Part shown: positions 1 to 7,633 of the stretch, piece by piece
Layout: each line of letters opens with the position of its first letter
Numbering within the stretch: position 1 is the first letter of the stretch
Source of the DNA: an uncultured Eggerthellaceae bacterium
GTDB lineage: Bacteria > Actinomycetota > Coriobacteriia > Coriobacteriales > Eggerthellaceae
DNA length: 25,286 bases
NCBI GenBank assembly: GCA_910585565.1
Contig: CAJUFC010000118.1
Span: 1 to 25,286, forward strand
Reading direction: 5' to 3'
Notes under the pieces: model-generated
What the model was told of the DNA's origin: nothing
What the model saw: the letters and a program-made list of their open reading frames with translations, nothing else
The model's database searches: none
Translations under genes and position numbers: made by a program

Positions 1-140
1 CCGCGGAATCCGGCAAAGCCGCGCGGGGCGCGTGCCAGGCCCTCCCGAGGGGGGGGAGCCGTTCGGACGGCTTGCTCCTCCTGCGTTGCGCGATGTCTGC
101 CCCTTTCGGCGGGCGACGAGGATTCGAGAAGAGAAACCGT
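1..140 (+). other. Leader / upstream sequence of the first surface gene
   Basis: No gene is supported here. A small perfect hairpin (6-bp stem 57-62 with 67-72, loop TCGG) follows a C-run/G-run stretch at 41-56. It could be the end of an upstream transcript or part of the 5' leader of the gene at 141; there is no T tract to prove a terminator. An in-frame TTG at 72 and ATG at 93 would add a non-signal N-terminus to the downstream protein, so I do not treat this stretch as coding. Confidence 0.35.
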
Positions 141-2564
141 ATGCGACATTTGCTTACATATATACAGAGGGTGGTCGCTGTCGCGCTGGCGTGCGCCTTG
201 GCGTGCAGCCTCGTGCCAGCCTCGGCGCTCGCGCGGACGGCGGCGGGGGACCTGGGCATACGCCTGGAGGTGCCCGCGAGCGCGTTCGTGGACCAAGGGG
301 ACGACACGAAGGCGGCGGATGCGCTCCTCGGCATCAGGATCGAGGTGCCGAAGCAGGCGTTCGTGGATGCTGGCGACGACACGCGTTCGGCCGACGGCAT
401 GCTGGGCATACGCCTGGAGGTGCCGAGCCAGGCCTACGTCGGTCCGGAGGGTGACGAGACGCGCTCGACTGATGGCCTTTTGGGCATCAGGCTCGAGGTC
501 CCGAAGCAGGCGTTCGTCGAGCCGGACGACGGCGCCGACGTGCGGGCGGCGGAAGGGATCTTCGGCATCCGCCTCGAGGTCCCGAAGCAGGCGTTCACGG
601 AGCCGGGCGACGACACGAAGGCAGCCGAGGGCCTGGTGGGCATCCGCCTCGAGGTGCCGCGCCAAGCCTACATAGAAGGCGGCGACACGCGCGCGGCGAG
701 CGGGCTCTTCGGCATACGCCTGCAGGTGACGACGACGCACACCGTTACGTTCGACCCGAACGGCGGCATCGGCGGCAAGGGCGTGACCGTCATGGACGGT
801 GCTGCCGTGGAGGAGCCCGATCCCGTGGCGGCGACGCGCGAGGGCTATCGCGTCGAGGGATGGTATCTCGACGCCGCGTGTACGCAGCGCTACGACTTCG
901 CGCAGCCCGTCTTCGGCGACTTCACCCTGTTCGCGAACTGGGAGAAGGAGGAATACGAGCGGGCGGCATACACGCTGCATGTGCTGGGAGCGGACGCGTT
1001 CATCGCAGACGACGGCTTGGAGAGCCACGTCGACGACGAGGCGGATCCGAGGTATGTCGGCTCGTACCAGGTGGGCAAGGGCCTGACGCTGCAGACACCG
1101 GTGCGGCCCGGCTACGAGTTCGTCGGCTGGTACGCCGGCTGGACGGAGGAGGGCGGCCACGCAGGCGAGCCCGTCTCCATCATCAGCCGCCATGCCGAGG
1201 GCGAGCAGCACTTCTGGGCGAAGTGGGAGCCGCTGCCGCCACCTGCGGGCGACTACTGGACGGTGACGTTCGACTCGCGCGGCGGCACTGCCGTCGAGCC
1301 GCAGTACGTCGACAAGGCGACAGGCGGCACGGCCGTGCGTCCCGCTGACCCCGCGCGCGGCGGATACGCGTTCACGGGATGGTACGCCGACAGCATGTGC
1401 ATGAGGCCGTTCGACTTCGGCGCGCCCATCGCGGCAGACACGACGATCTATGCCGGCTGGAAGAGGGACAGCGGCGAGCAGACCGTGACGCACGCGGTCA
1501 TCTTCGACACGCAGGGCGGAAGCCCGGTGGCGCGCCAGTCGGTGCGCGACGGCAAGACGGCGCAGCGCCCGAAGGAGGACCCGACCAAGACAGAGGCGCG
1601 GTTCCTCGGCTGGTTCGACGGCCCGGGCGAGGATGCCGCCGAGTTCGACTTCGCGCGGCCCATCACGGGAGACGTGACGGTGTACGCCCACTGGCGCGAG
1701 CTCGAGCGGTTCGACGTGACGTTCTATGCGGCCGGCGGCGCCTTCGAGGGCGCAGGCGAGGGCGGCGTCGACGTGGGCGAGGTCACGGTCAAGGTGAAGG
1801 AGGGGTCGTGCGTGCTGGCCAGCCAGGTGCCCGGCGGCGAGGGCAGCGGGGTCGCGGCTCCCAAGCAGGCCGGCTGGCAGTTCGCCGGGTGGTACCCGGA
1901 GGACGCGGACGCGCCCGGCCAGGGCGACTACGCGGGCGGCGCCTTCGACTTCGCGGGCACGCCCATCGAGGGCCCGACGAGCGTCTACGCTAAGTGGACG
2001 CTGAGGCTCGACGTGACGGTGCCGGCGAGCGTCGGCCTCGCCGTGGACGCGGGCACGGGCAAGGTGACGGCGCCTGCCATGGGCGAGTACGCCCTCAAGA
2101 GCCGGACCGTGCGCCCCGTGGAGGTGCAGGCGCTCGCGCTCGAGAGCGAGCAGGCAGAGCTCGAGGGCTTCTTCGAGCTGCCGGAGGGGGCGCTTCCCGA
2201 CGGCGCCCCGGAGGCCGAGCGGCTGGCGGCGTGGAAGGGCGCGCTCGCGTCGACGCGGCTCACGCTGCTGGCCGACGCGCCCGGCGCGGCGACGCTGATG
2301 CTCCCGCTCGCAGGCGACGCCGACGGCTCCACATGGAGGAGCGCCTACGCGCTCGCGGAGGCCGAGCGGGCGGTCTACCGCATGGCCGCCTTCAGCTACG
2401 CGGGCACCGCGTTCGACGAGCTCTGGCAGGGCGCCGACCCCAGCGAGCGCCTGCCGCTCGAGCTGGGCATGTCCATCCCGACGGACAAGCTCGAGGTCCG
2501 CGCCGACCTCGACGGCGAGCGCCCCGTCACCCGCCTCCAGGTGACGGTGGCGGCGCAAGCATGA
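141..2564 (+). CDS. Secreted surface protein: GIRLEV tandem repeats, InlB/Flg_new-type repeats, C-terminal beta-rich domain
   Basis: This is a predicted exported cell-surface protein of 807 residues. The ATG at 141 was chosen because it is followed at once by a signal peptide (charged MRHLLTYIQR, hydrophobic core, ALA cleavage site near residue 32) and has a purine-rich GAAGAGAAA upstream. Residues about 37-196 hold seven GIRLEV-type units separated by acidic spacers such as GDDTKAADG. Residues about 200-615 hold five InlB B-repeat/Flg_new-like units, recognisable by VTFD..GG, GWY and the closing YA.W motifs. The last 190 residues begin RLDVTVPASV and form a domain shared with the protein at 23856-25103. 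There is no LPxTG motif and no C-terminal membrane segment, so retention on the wall is unexplained. InlB-type repeats are known from adhesins and other wall proteins; the adhesion role is inferred from that. A terminator follows directly. Confidence 0.9.
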   Translation: MRHLLTYIQRVVAVALACALACSLVPASALARTAAGDLGIRLEVPASAFVDQGDDTKAADALLGIRIEVPKQAFVDAGDDTRSADGMLGIRLEVPSQAYVGPEGDETRSTDGLLGIRLEVPKQAFVEPDDGADVRAAEGIFGIRLEVPKQAFTEPGDDTKAAEGLVGIRLEVPRQAYIEGGDTRAASGLFGIRLQVTTTHTVTFDPNGGIGGKGVTVMDGAAVEEPDPVAATREGYRVEGWYLDAACTQRYDFAQPVFGDFTLFANWEKEEYERAAYTLHVLGADAFIADDGLESHVDDEADPRYVGSYQVGKGLTLQTPVRPGYEFVGWYAGWTEEGGHAGEPVSIISRHAEGEQHFWAKWEPLPPPAGDYWTVTFDSRGGTAVEPQYVDKATGGTAVRPADPARGGYAFTGWYADSMCMRPFDFGAPIAADTTIYAGWKRDSGEQTVTHAVIFDTQGGSPVARQSVRDGKTAQRPKEDPTKTEARFLGWFDGPGEDAAEFDFARPITGDVTVYAHWRELERFDVTFYAAGGAFEGAGEGGVDVGEVTVKVKEGSCVLASQVPGGEGSGVAAPKQAGWQFAGWYPEDADAPGQGDYAGGAFDFAGTPIEGPTSVYAKWTLRLDVTVPASVGLAVDAGTGKVTAPAMGEYALKSRTVRPVEVQALALESEQAELEGFFELPEGALPDGAPEAERLAAWKGALASTRLTLLADAPGAATLMLPLAGDADGSTWRSAYALAEAERAVYRMAAFSYAGTAFDELWQGADPSERLPLELGMSIPTDKLEVRADLDGERPVTRLQVTVAAQA
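252..728 (+). repeat. Seven tandem 72-81 bp units encoding GIR[L/I][E/Q]V repeats
   Basis: In-frame units start at about 252, 327, 402, 480, 561, 636 and 708. Each encodes a hydrophobic/alternating strand-like core (LGIRLEVPKQAF type) followed by a variable acidic spacer (GDDTRAADG type). The last unit is only the core and runs into the first InlB-type repeat. The 72-81 bp spacing and lack of identical repeats with unrelated spacers rule out CRISPR. The gene at 23856 carries a shorter analogue (G[S/T]VELG units). I do not recognise a named family. Confidence 0.9.
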
Positions 2565-2571
2565 CCCGAAG

Positions 2572-2610
2572 GGACGGGGCAAATGGGCCGCACGCCCCGT
2601 CCTGTTTGTC
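2572..2610 (+). terminator. Intrinsic terminator after the first surface gene
   Basis: A 9-bp perfect GC-rich stem (GGACGGGGC at 2572-2580 with GCCCCGTCC at 2594-2602) has a 13-base loop. It is followed by TGTTTGTCT, a broken T tract, 8 bases after the stop codon. Confidence 0.8.
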
Positions 2611-2895
2611 TCTGAGAGGAGCGCGATAGCGCGACGCATGTTTATGTAGGGCGTTTTGGCCGCCCGAACGAACGCTCGCGGAGACCTCCATCCTTCCCGG
2701 GCGAGGGGCGCTGCTTGGTAGGCGCGCGCCCCTCGCCTGCAGGGAGGTCGCAGAAGCGAGAAGCGGCCGGGGCCGCCCGCGCCAGGGTGCGCGTCCCGAT
2801 GCGGAGACCTCTTGCAGGCTCCCGCGGAGGGCGCATCAGCCCACGCGGCGACCCCAGGCTGGTGCCAAACTCCATTTGAATAGATTCGACTGACG
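2611..2895. other. Structured GC-rich intergenic block, no gene supported
   Basis: About 285 bases with no convincing ORF and dense nested complementarity: CTCGC 2675-2679 with GCGAG 2756-2760, GACCTCC 2683-2689 with GGAGGTC 2743-2749, an 11-bp perfect stem 2701-2711 with 2726-2736, and GATGCG 2798-2803 with CGCATC 2832-2837. The first three nest in order, as in a folded RNA or a palindromic repeat element. A motif at 2647-2677 recurs at the right edge of the window. A 77-codon minus-strand frame here (2642-2875) is arginine/proline-rich with no recognisable domain. Confidence 0.5.
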
Positions 2896-2935
2896 GGTGC
2901 GGGAGACACGTTTTCCCGCACCTGATGCGTTTCTT
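2896..2935 (+). terminator. Hairpin, possible intrinsic terminator upstream of the kinase operon
   Basis: A 9-bp perfect stem (GGTGCGGGA at 2896-2904 with TCCCGCACC at 2914-2922) is followed by TGATGCGTTTCTT. It would end any transcript coming from the structured block at 2611-2895 and insulate the kinase promoter at 2965. The T tract is imperfect. Confidence 0.6.
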
Positions 2936-2964
2936 ACGCTTTGCCGGTGGCTGCCCGAAACAGG

Positions 2965-2993
2965 TTACGGGCGTATGCGGATTATTGTAGAAT
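2965..2993 (+). promoter_or_regulatory. Candidate sigma-A-type promoter of the kinase operon
   Basis: TTACGG (2965-2970), a 17-base spacer and TAGAAT (2988-2993) fit a housekeeping -35/-10 pair. Transcription would start near 3000, about 45 bases before the kinase ATG. The surrounding sequence is much more AT-rich than the genes. Confidence 0.65.
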
Positions 2994-3046
2994 AGGCAGA
3001 AACCTTTAAACCTAGCTTAAACGCATGACACAAGAAGGATAGTAGT

Positions 3047-5116
3047 ATGTCAGGAAACGGACCTTTGACAGGACGCACTTTCTCGAATCGCTACCAACTG
3101 GGAGAGCGCATCGGCACGGGCGGGATGGCTGAGGTCTATAGCGCGCAGGACATGGTGCTCGGGCGCGTTGTCGCCGTCAAGGTGATGCTTCCCCAGTATG
3201 CTAAGGACCCTGACTTCACGCGCCGCTTCCGCCAAGAGGCCGCAGCGGCCGCCAATCTGCAAAGCCCCTACATCGTCAACGTCTACGACTGGGGTCACGA
3301 CTCTGATACATACTATATCGTGATGGAATACGTGCGCGGCAGCGACCTTAAGATGGCGATTCTCGAGCGTGGTGCCATCAACCAGCGCAAGGTGGCCGAG
3401 ATCGGCAGCCAGGTATGCCAGGCGCTGACCGTGGCGCACCAGCAGGACATCATCCATCGCGACATCAAGCCGCAAAACATCATGATCCAGCCGGATGGTA
3501 ACGTGAAGGTGATGGACTTCGGCATTGCGCGCGCCAAGAACTCGACGGCCGAAAAGACGCAGACCGTGCTGGGGACGGCGCACTACACGTCGCCCGAGCA
3601 GGCTCAGGGCCACGACCTGACGGCGGCGAGCGATATCTACTCGCTCGGTGTCGTGCTGTTCGAGGCCGCCACGGGCGAGCTGCCCTTCGATGGGCCCGAT
3701 GCGGTCAGCGTGGCGCTCATGCAGGTCAAGGACGAGCCGCCGGAGCCGAGCAGCATCAATCCCGACCTCGACCCGTCGTTTGAGGCCATCATTCTGACGG
3801 CCATGGCGAAAGACCCGCGCGACCGCTTCGCGACGGCGAACGACATGCGCCTTGCGCTCAACGACTTTTTGGCCGGGCGTCCGGTCAAGCTGCCCGGCAT
3901 GGCGGTGGCAGGCGCCATCGCTGGCGCTGCGGCTGGCGCGGCGGCGGGCTTTACCAGCGCGCGGACGAGCGTGATCCAGCCCATCGGGGCTGCGGCGGGC
4001 GACATCGATTCGACCCAGGTGATGCCGGTGAGCATGGCTGCCTCAAGCGGCGCCAGCACGACCAAGCCCTATGCGGGCGCGAACGGCAGCCAGGGCGGTC
4101 GCCACTATTCAGACGGCGGCTCCCGCGGCTCTGGCTCGGGTGGCGGCATGTCGACGGGCAAGAAGGTCGGCATTGCGGCGGGCGTCGTTGCGGCTATCGC
4201 TGCGGTGGTGGCGCTGCTGTTTGCGTTCGGCGTCATCGGCGGCGAGCAGGCTAGCGTGCCTTCCGTCACCGACCTCAAGACCGAAGACGCCGTGGCGCTC
4301 ATCGAGGAGGCCGGGTTCGAAGTCGGCCGCATGGAGAGCTCGTATGACGACACGGTCGAGTCGGGCGTCGTCATCAGCCAGAACCCCAAGGGCGGCACCA
4401 ACGCGCCCAAAGGCTCCAAGATCGACATCGTCGTTTCGCAGGGCTCCGAGCAGGTTGACGTGCCCAACGTTGTCGACATGACCCAGGAAGAGGCCCGCAA
4501 TGCCCTTGCCAAGGACGGCTTTACCCTGGGCGAGATACAGGAAGAGAACAGCGACACCGTCGAGGCCGGCAAGGTCATCAGCCAGAACCCGGCTGCAGGC
4601 GGCAAGGCGGCCAAGGGGTCGCAGGTCACCATCGTGCTGTCCAAGGGTGCCGAGGAAGTCAGCGTTCCCGACATCGAGGGCATGACCGTGGAGGCTGCCG
4701 CCGCTGCCGCCGAGAGGGCGGGGCTGACCATCAGCCAGTCGGGCAGCGAATATTCCAGCAGCATTGCGGCGAACAACATCATCAGTCAAAGCCCCAGCTC
4801 GGGCAGCAAAGCCAAGAAGGGTTCCACGATCACGTACGTGATATCGCTGGGCGCCAACAACAATGCCGAGGTGCCGAGCGTGCTCGACTCGACCGAGACG
4901 TATGCGAAGACGGCTCTCGAGAATGCAGGCTTCAAGGTGTCAGTGGTTAAAAGCGCGTCTTCCACGGTGGCGGCGGGTCAGGTCATGAAGCAAACCCCGG
5001 CTGGCGGAACCAAGGCTAAAAAAGGCGACACCGTGACGATTGAGGTCTCCACGGGTCCGGCCGACGGTGGTGGCAGCGACGGCGGTGACGAGGCGGAGGG
5101 CTCCGCGACAAACTAA
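3047..5116 (+). CDS. pknB: PASTA-domain serine/threonine protein kinase (PknB/StkP/PrkC type)
   Basis: This is a transmembrane Ser/Thr kinase of 689 residues. The kinase domain runs from about residue 16 to 275: glycine loop GTGGMAEV, VAVK lysine K45, catalytic HRDIKPQN with D139, DFG with D157, and SPEQ in the activation segment. A linker rich in Ala/Gly/Ser follows, then one membrane helix (about 375-397). Four extracellular PASTA domains follow (about 403-470, 470-537, 537-605, 606-675), each starting V-P-x-[VI] and containing a QxPxxG turn. In this family PASTA domains sense muropeptides or lipid II and the kinase regulates cell-wall growth. The RBS AGAAGG sits 8 bases before the ATG. No PP2C-type phosphatase, FtsW or penicillin-binding protein lies next to it, unlike the usual actinobacterial cluster; a two-component pair follows instead. 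Confidence 0.96.
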   Translation: MSGNGPLTGRTFSNRYQLGERIGTGGMAEVYSAQDMVLGRVVAVKVMLPQYAKDPDFTRRFRQEAAAAANLQSPYIVNVYDWGHDSDTYYIVMEYVRGSDLKMAILERGAINQRKVAEIGSQVCQALTVAHQQDIIHRDIKPQNIMIQPDGNVKVMDFGIARAKNSTAEKTQTVLGTAHYTSPEQAQGHDLTAASDIYSLGVVLFEAATGELPFDGPDAVSVALMQVKDEPPEPSSINPDLDPSFEAIILTAMAKDPRDRFATANDMRLALNDFLAGRPVKLPGMAVAGAIAGAAAGAAAGFTSARTSVIQPIGAAAGDIDSTQVMPVSMAASSGASTTKPYAGANGSQGGRHYSDGGSRGSGSGGGMSTGKKVGIAAGVVAAIAAVVALLFAFGVIGGEQASVPSVTDLKTEDAVALIEEAGFEVGRMESSYDDTVESGVVISQNPKGGTNAPKGSKIDIVVSQGSEQVDVPNVVDMTQEEARNALAKDGFTLGEIQEENSDTVEAGKVISQNPAAGGKAAKGSQVTIVLSKGAEEVSVPDIEGMTVEAAAAAAERAGLTISQSGSEYSSSIAANNIISQSPSSGSKAKKGSTITYVISLGANNNAEVPSVLDSTETYAKTALENAGFKVSVVKSASSTVAAGQVMKQTPAGGTKAKKGDTVTIEVSTGPADGGGSDGGDEAEGSATN

Positions 5117-5143
5117 TCGGGTCAGGCAGGGTAGGCGACTCTT

Positions 5144-5815
5144 ATGCAGATACTGATCGTCGAGGACGACGAGCGGCTGGCAGCCGCACTGGAAAAGATA
5201 CTCAGGGACAACAGCTACGACGTCGACGTCGTGCACGACGGGCAGGCTGGGCTTGACTTTGCGAAAGCCGGTTCGTATGACGCAATCATCATGGACGTGA
5301 TGATGCCGAAGATGAACGGGTTTGAGGTGACGCGCGAGATTCGTCGCGAGGGCATCAGCACGCCGGTCATGCTGCTGACGGCGCGCGACGCGACGAACGA
5401 CAAGATCACCGGGTACGACTCGGGCGCTGATGACTACATGACCAAGCCGTTTTCGCCAGCGGAGCTCATGGCGCACCTGCGTGCCCTGACGCGTCGCCAG
5501 GGCGAAGTGGTGTTCGAGCAGCTGACGTCGGGCGACTTGGTGCTCGACCTCGACAGCATGCACCTCGCTTGCGGTCAGAAGTCGATCCAGCTGAGCTCGA
5601 AGGAGTTCAGCGTCATCCGCATCCTCATGGCCAGCCCGGGTTCGGTGTTCTCGAAAGAGACGCTGGTCGACCGCGCGTGGGGCATGAGCTCGAGCGCGGG
5701 CGACAACAACGTGGAGGCGTACATCTCGTTTCTGCGCAAGAAGCTCAAGCATCTGGGATCAAAATGTTCGATTGAGACAATTCGCAAGGCGGGCTACCGC
5801 TTTGTCGAAGGATAG
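5144..5815 (+). CDS. OmpR/PhoB-family response regulator
   Basis: This is a DNA-binding response regulator of 223 residues, the usual length of the family. The N-terminal receiver domain has the acidic pair D8/D9, phospho-acceptor D51 in IIMDVMMPKMNG, switch T79 and K101 in the TKPF motif. The C-terminal winged helix (about 125-222) has the LSSKEF and RKAGYRF signatures. It lies 27 bases after the kinase stop and 6 bases before the histidine kinase, so it is almost certainly co-transcribed and the partner of the latter. Its target genes cannot be read from the window. Confidence 0.96.
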   Translation: MQILIVEDDERLAAALEKILRDNSYDVDVVHDGQAGLDFAKAGSYDAIIMDVMMPKMNGFEVTREIRREGISTPVMLLTARDATNDKITGYDSGADDYMTKPFSPAELMAHLRALTRRQGEVVFEQLTSGDLVLDLDSMHLACGQKSIQLSSKEFSVIRILMASPGSVFSKETLVDRAWGMSSSAGDNNVEAYISFLRKKLKHLGSKCSIETIRKAGYRFVEG

Positions 5816-5821
5816 GCTTTC

Positions 5822-7624
5822 ATGAATTCAGCCCAACCGAAGCTGCTGCGCAACCTGCGTAGCAAATTTATATTGATGAACATGCTCTTGGCGGCGCTCG
5901 TGCTGGGCGTCGCGTTTGGCGTCGTGTGCTACCTCGACTACATGAACCGCCTGACGACGGTGTACGACGAGCTAGATGTCGTCTTGGCGGAGGTGGCCAC
6001 GCCGGACGTGCCGCAGATCGACAGCATCCGCCCGCTGACGACCGTCGGCACGACGGGCGCCGTTGCCGTTGCACCAAATGGCGCCGGTATGGGTGCAGAT
6101 GCGGGCAACAGCTCGACTGATGGGCATGCGAGCATTGCCGATGACGACGCCTACACGACGGGCAAGAACGGCTCGCGCGTCGAGTTCACAGCGCCTATGA
6201 TCGGCAAGTCGCCTGAGGACAAGAACACGGTTGTGCTGGTGGCGGTGTACAGCGTGGCGCCCAACGGCATCTACACCGTCGTGGGCGATTACACGACGGC
6301 CACCATTTCTGAGTCGGTCATTCTGCACGCCAACGAGATCGTGCTCGACAGCGATGACGTGCGTGGATACATTCCTGAGTTCAACTTGTATTACGAGTGC
6401 ATCGTATCCCCCAGCAACCCGCGCGACACGATTGTCGCCTATGCGGACGGCACCAGCGTCAGTGGCTGGACGAACCTGGCCATCACGCTCGTGCTGGTGG
6501 GCATTGCGGGCCTGGTTGCGCTCTTCCTCATCAACATCTTCTTCTCGCGCTGGGCGCTCAAGCCGGTCAAGACCTCCATCGAGCAGCAGCATCAGTTCAC
6601 GGCTGACGCATCTCACGAGCTGAAGACCCCGCTCACAGTCATTCTGGCCAATATGGCCATCTTGAAGGGACAGCCTGATGCCACGGTTGAGAGCCAGATG
6701 CAGTGGATTGACTCGACCCACACTGAGGCCGAGCGCATGCAGCTGCTGGTGAACGACATGCTAGAGCTGTCGAAGCCCGATAGCCAAAAGGCCGTTCTTC
6801 CCATGGAAGACGTGGACTTGTCCGACCTGGTGGAGGGCGAGGCGCTGCAGTTCGAGTCGGTTGCGTTCGAGCTGGGCGTCGATCTGGAAAGCGAGATTGA
6901 GGAAGGCCTCATCGTCGAGGGCAACCATGACCGTCTGGCGCGCATGGTGGCGACGCTCATCGACAATGCCTGCAAGTATGCCAGCTCTGAGGACGGCAAG
7001 GATGAGGCTGCCGCGGGCGACGAGGCGCAGGAGGCGGCCGTCGCGGTTGCGAGCGATAAGGCCGATGCTGATGCCGCGGCTGAGGCTGTCGAGGCTGAGG
7101 ACAAGGTCGACGCCGCCGATGCTGCAGCTGAGGGCGATGACGCTGTTGCCGCGGCTGAGGCTGCTGACGACGAAGCTGACGATAGCGACCTCGACAAGGC
7201 CGAAGCCGCCGATGCGGACGTCGACGACGAGGCCACGGGCGATGACAGCGACGCCGCCGACGTCGACGTCGACGTCGATGACGCTGTCGACGACCTCGAC
7301 GATGACCCCATCGACGAGAATGCTGCATGCGAGTCGCCCTGCGTCACCATCACGCTGACGCGCAAGGGCGCATCTGGCATGCGCTCCGACGAGGCCGTGC
7401 TCACGGTGCACAACGACGGGCCGTCCATCCCGGCAGAGGACATCCCCTACATCTTCAACCGCTTCTATCGTGCCGACAAGGCGCGCACCAGCTCGAAGGG
7501 CGGCTATGGGCTGGGGCTGGCCATCGGCCAGGAGATCGCACACGAGCATGACGGCAACATCGCCGTCGAAAGCTCTCCTCGACGCGGCACGACGTTCACG
7601 GTGACGCTGCCCCTTGTGGACTAA
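5822..7624 (+). CDS. Membrane sensor histidine kinase with acidic insertion in the ATPase domain
   Basis: This is the partner of the response regulator upstream; 600 residues. The first membrane helix is about residues 17-39, followed by an extracytoplasmic sensor region of about 175 residues with no family I recognise. The second helix is about 217-243. The HisKA domain has phospho-acceptor H265 in SHELKTPL. The HATPase domain has N-box DNACKYA (N382), G1 box HNDGPSIP (D532), and YGLGLAI plus GTTFTVTLP near the end. N-box and G1 box normally lie about 30-40 residues apart; here the gap is 150. The extra sequence, about residues 390-505 (bases 6989-7339), is almost only Ala, Asp, Glu and a few Val/Lys. 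The frame is open throughout and both flanks match the fold, so this looks like an in-frame insertion and not a frameshift. Confidence 0.95.
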   Translation: MNSAQPKLLRNLRSKFILMNMLLAALVLGVAFGVVCYLDYMNRLTTVYDELDVVLAEVATPDVPQIDSIRPLTTVGTTGAVAVAPNGAGMGADAGNSSTDGHASIADDDAYTTGKNGSRVEFTAPMIGKSPEDKNTVVLVAVYSVAPNGIYTVVGDYTTATISESVILHANEIVLDSDDVRGYIPEFNLYYECIVSPSNPRDTIVAYADGTSVSGWTNLAITLVLVGIAGLVALFLINIFFSRWALKPVKTSIEQQHQFTADASHELKTPLTVILANMAILKGQPDATVESQMQWIDSTHTEAERMQLLVNDMLELSKPDSQKAVLPMEDVDLSDLVEGEALQFESVAFELGVDLESEIEEGLIVEGNHDRLARMVATLIDNACKYASSEDGKDEAAAGDEAQEAAVAVASDKADADAAAEAVEAEDKVDAADAAAEGDDAVAAAEAADDEADDSDLDKAEAADADVDDEATGDDSDAADVDVDVDDAVDDLDDDPIDENAACESPCVTITLTRKGASGMRSDEAVLTVHNDGPSIPAEDIPYIFNRFYRADKARTSSKGGYGLGLAIGQEIAHEHDGNIAVESSPRRGTTFTVTLPLVD

Positions 7625-7633
7625 GGGAGGACC

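Noticed and set aside
252..728. CRISPR-like periodic repeats
   Set aside because: The repeats are in frame inside a coding sequence, differ from one another and have related, not unique, spacers.
2642..2875. 77-codon minus-strand gene
   Set aside because: It is Arg/Pro-rich, lies over hairpin-forming DNA, has no RBS I can see and no recognisable domain.
6613..7549. Overlapping long frames opposite the acidic insertion of the histidine kinase
   Set aside because: They arise from the low-complexity Ala/Asp codons and encode Ser/Ala- or Val/Gly-rich strings; no start signals or domains are visible.
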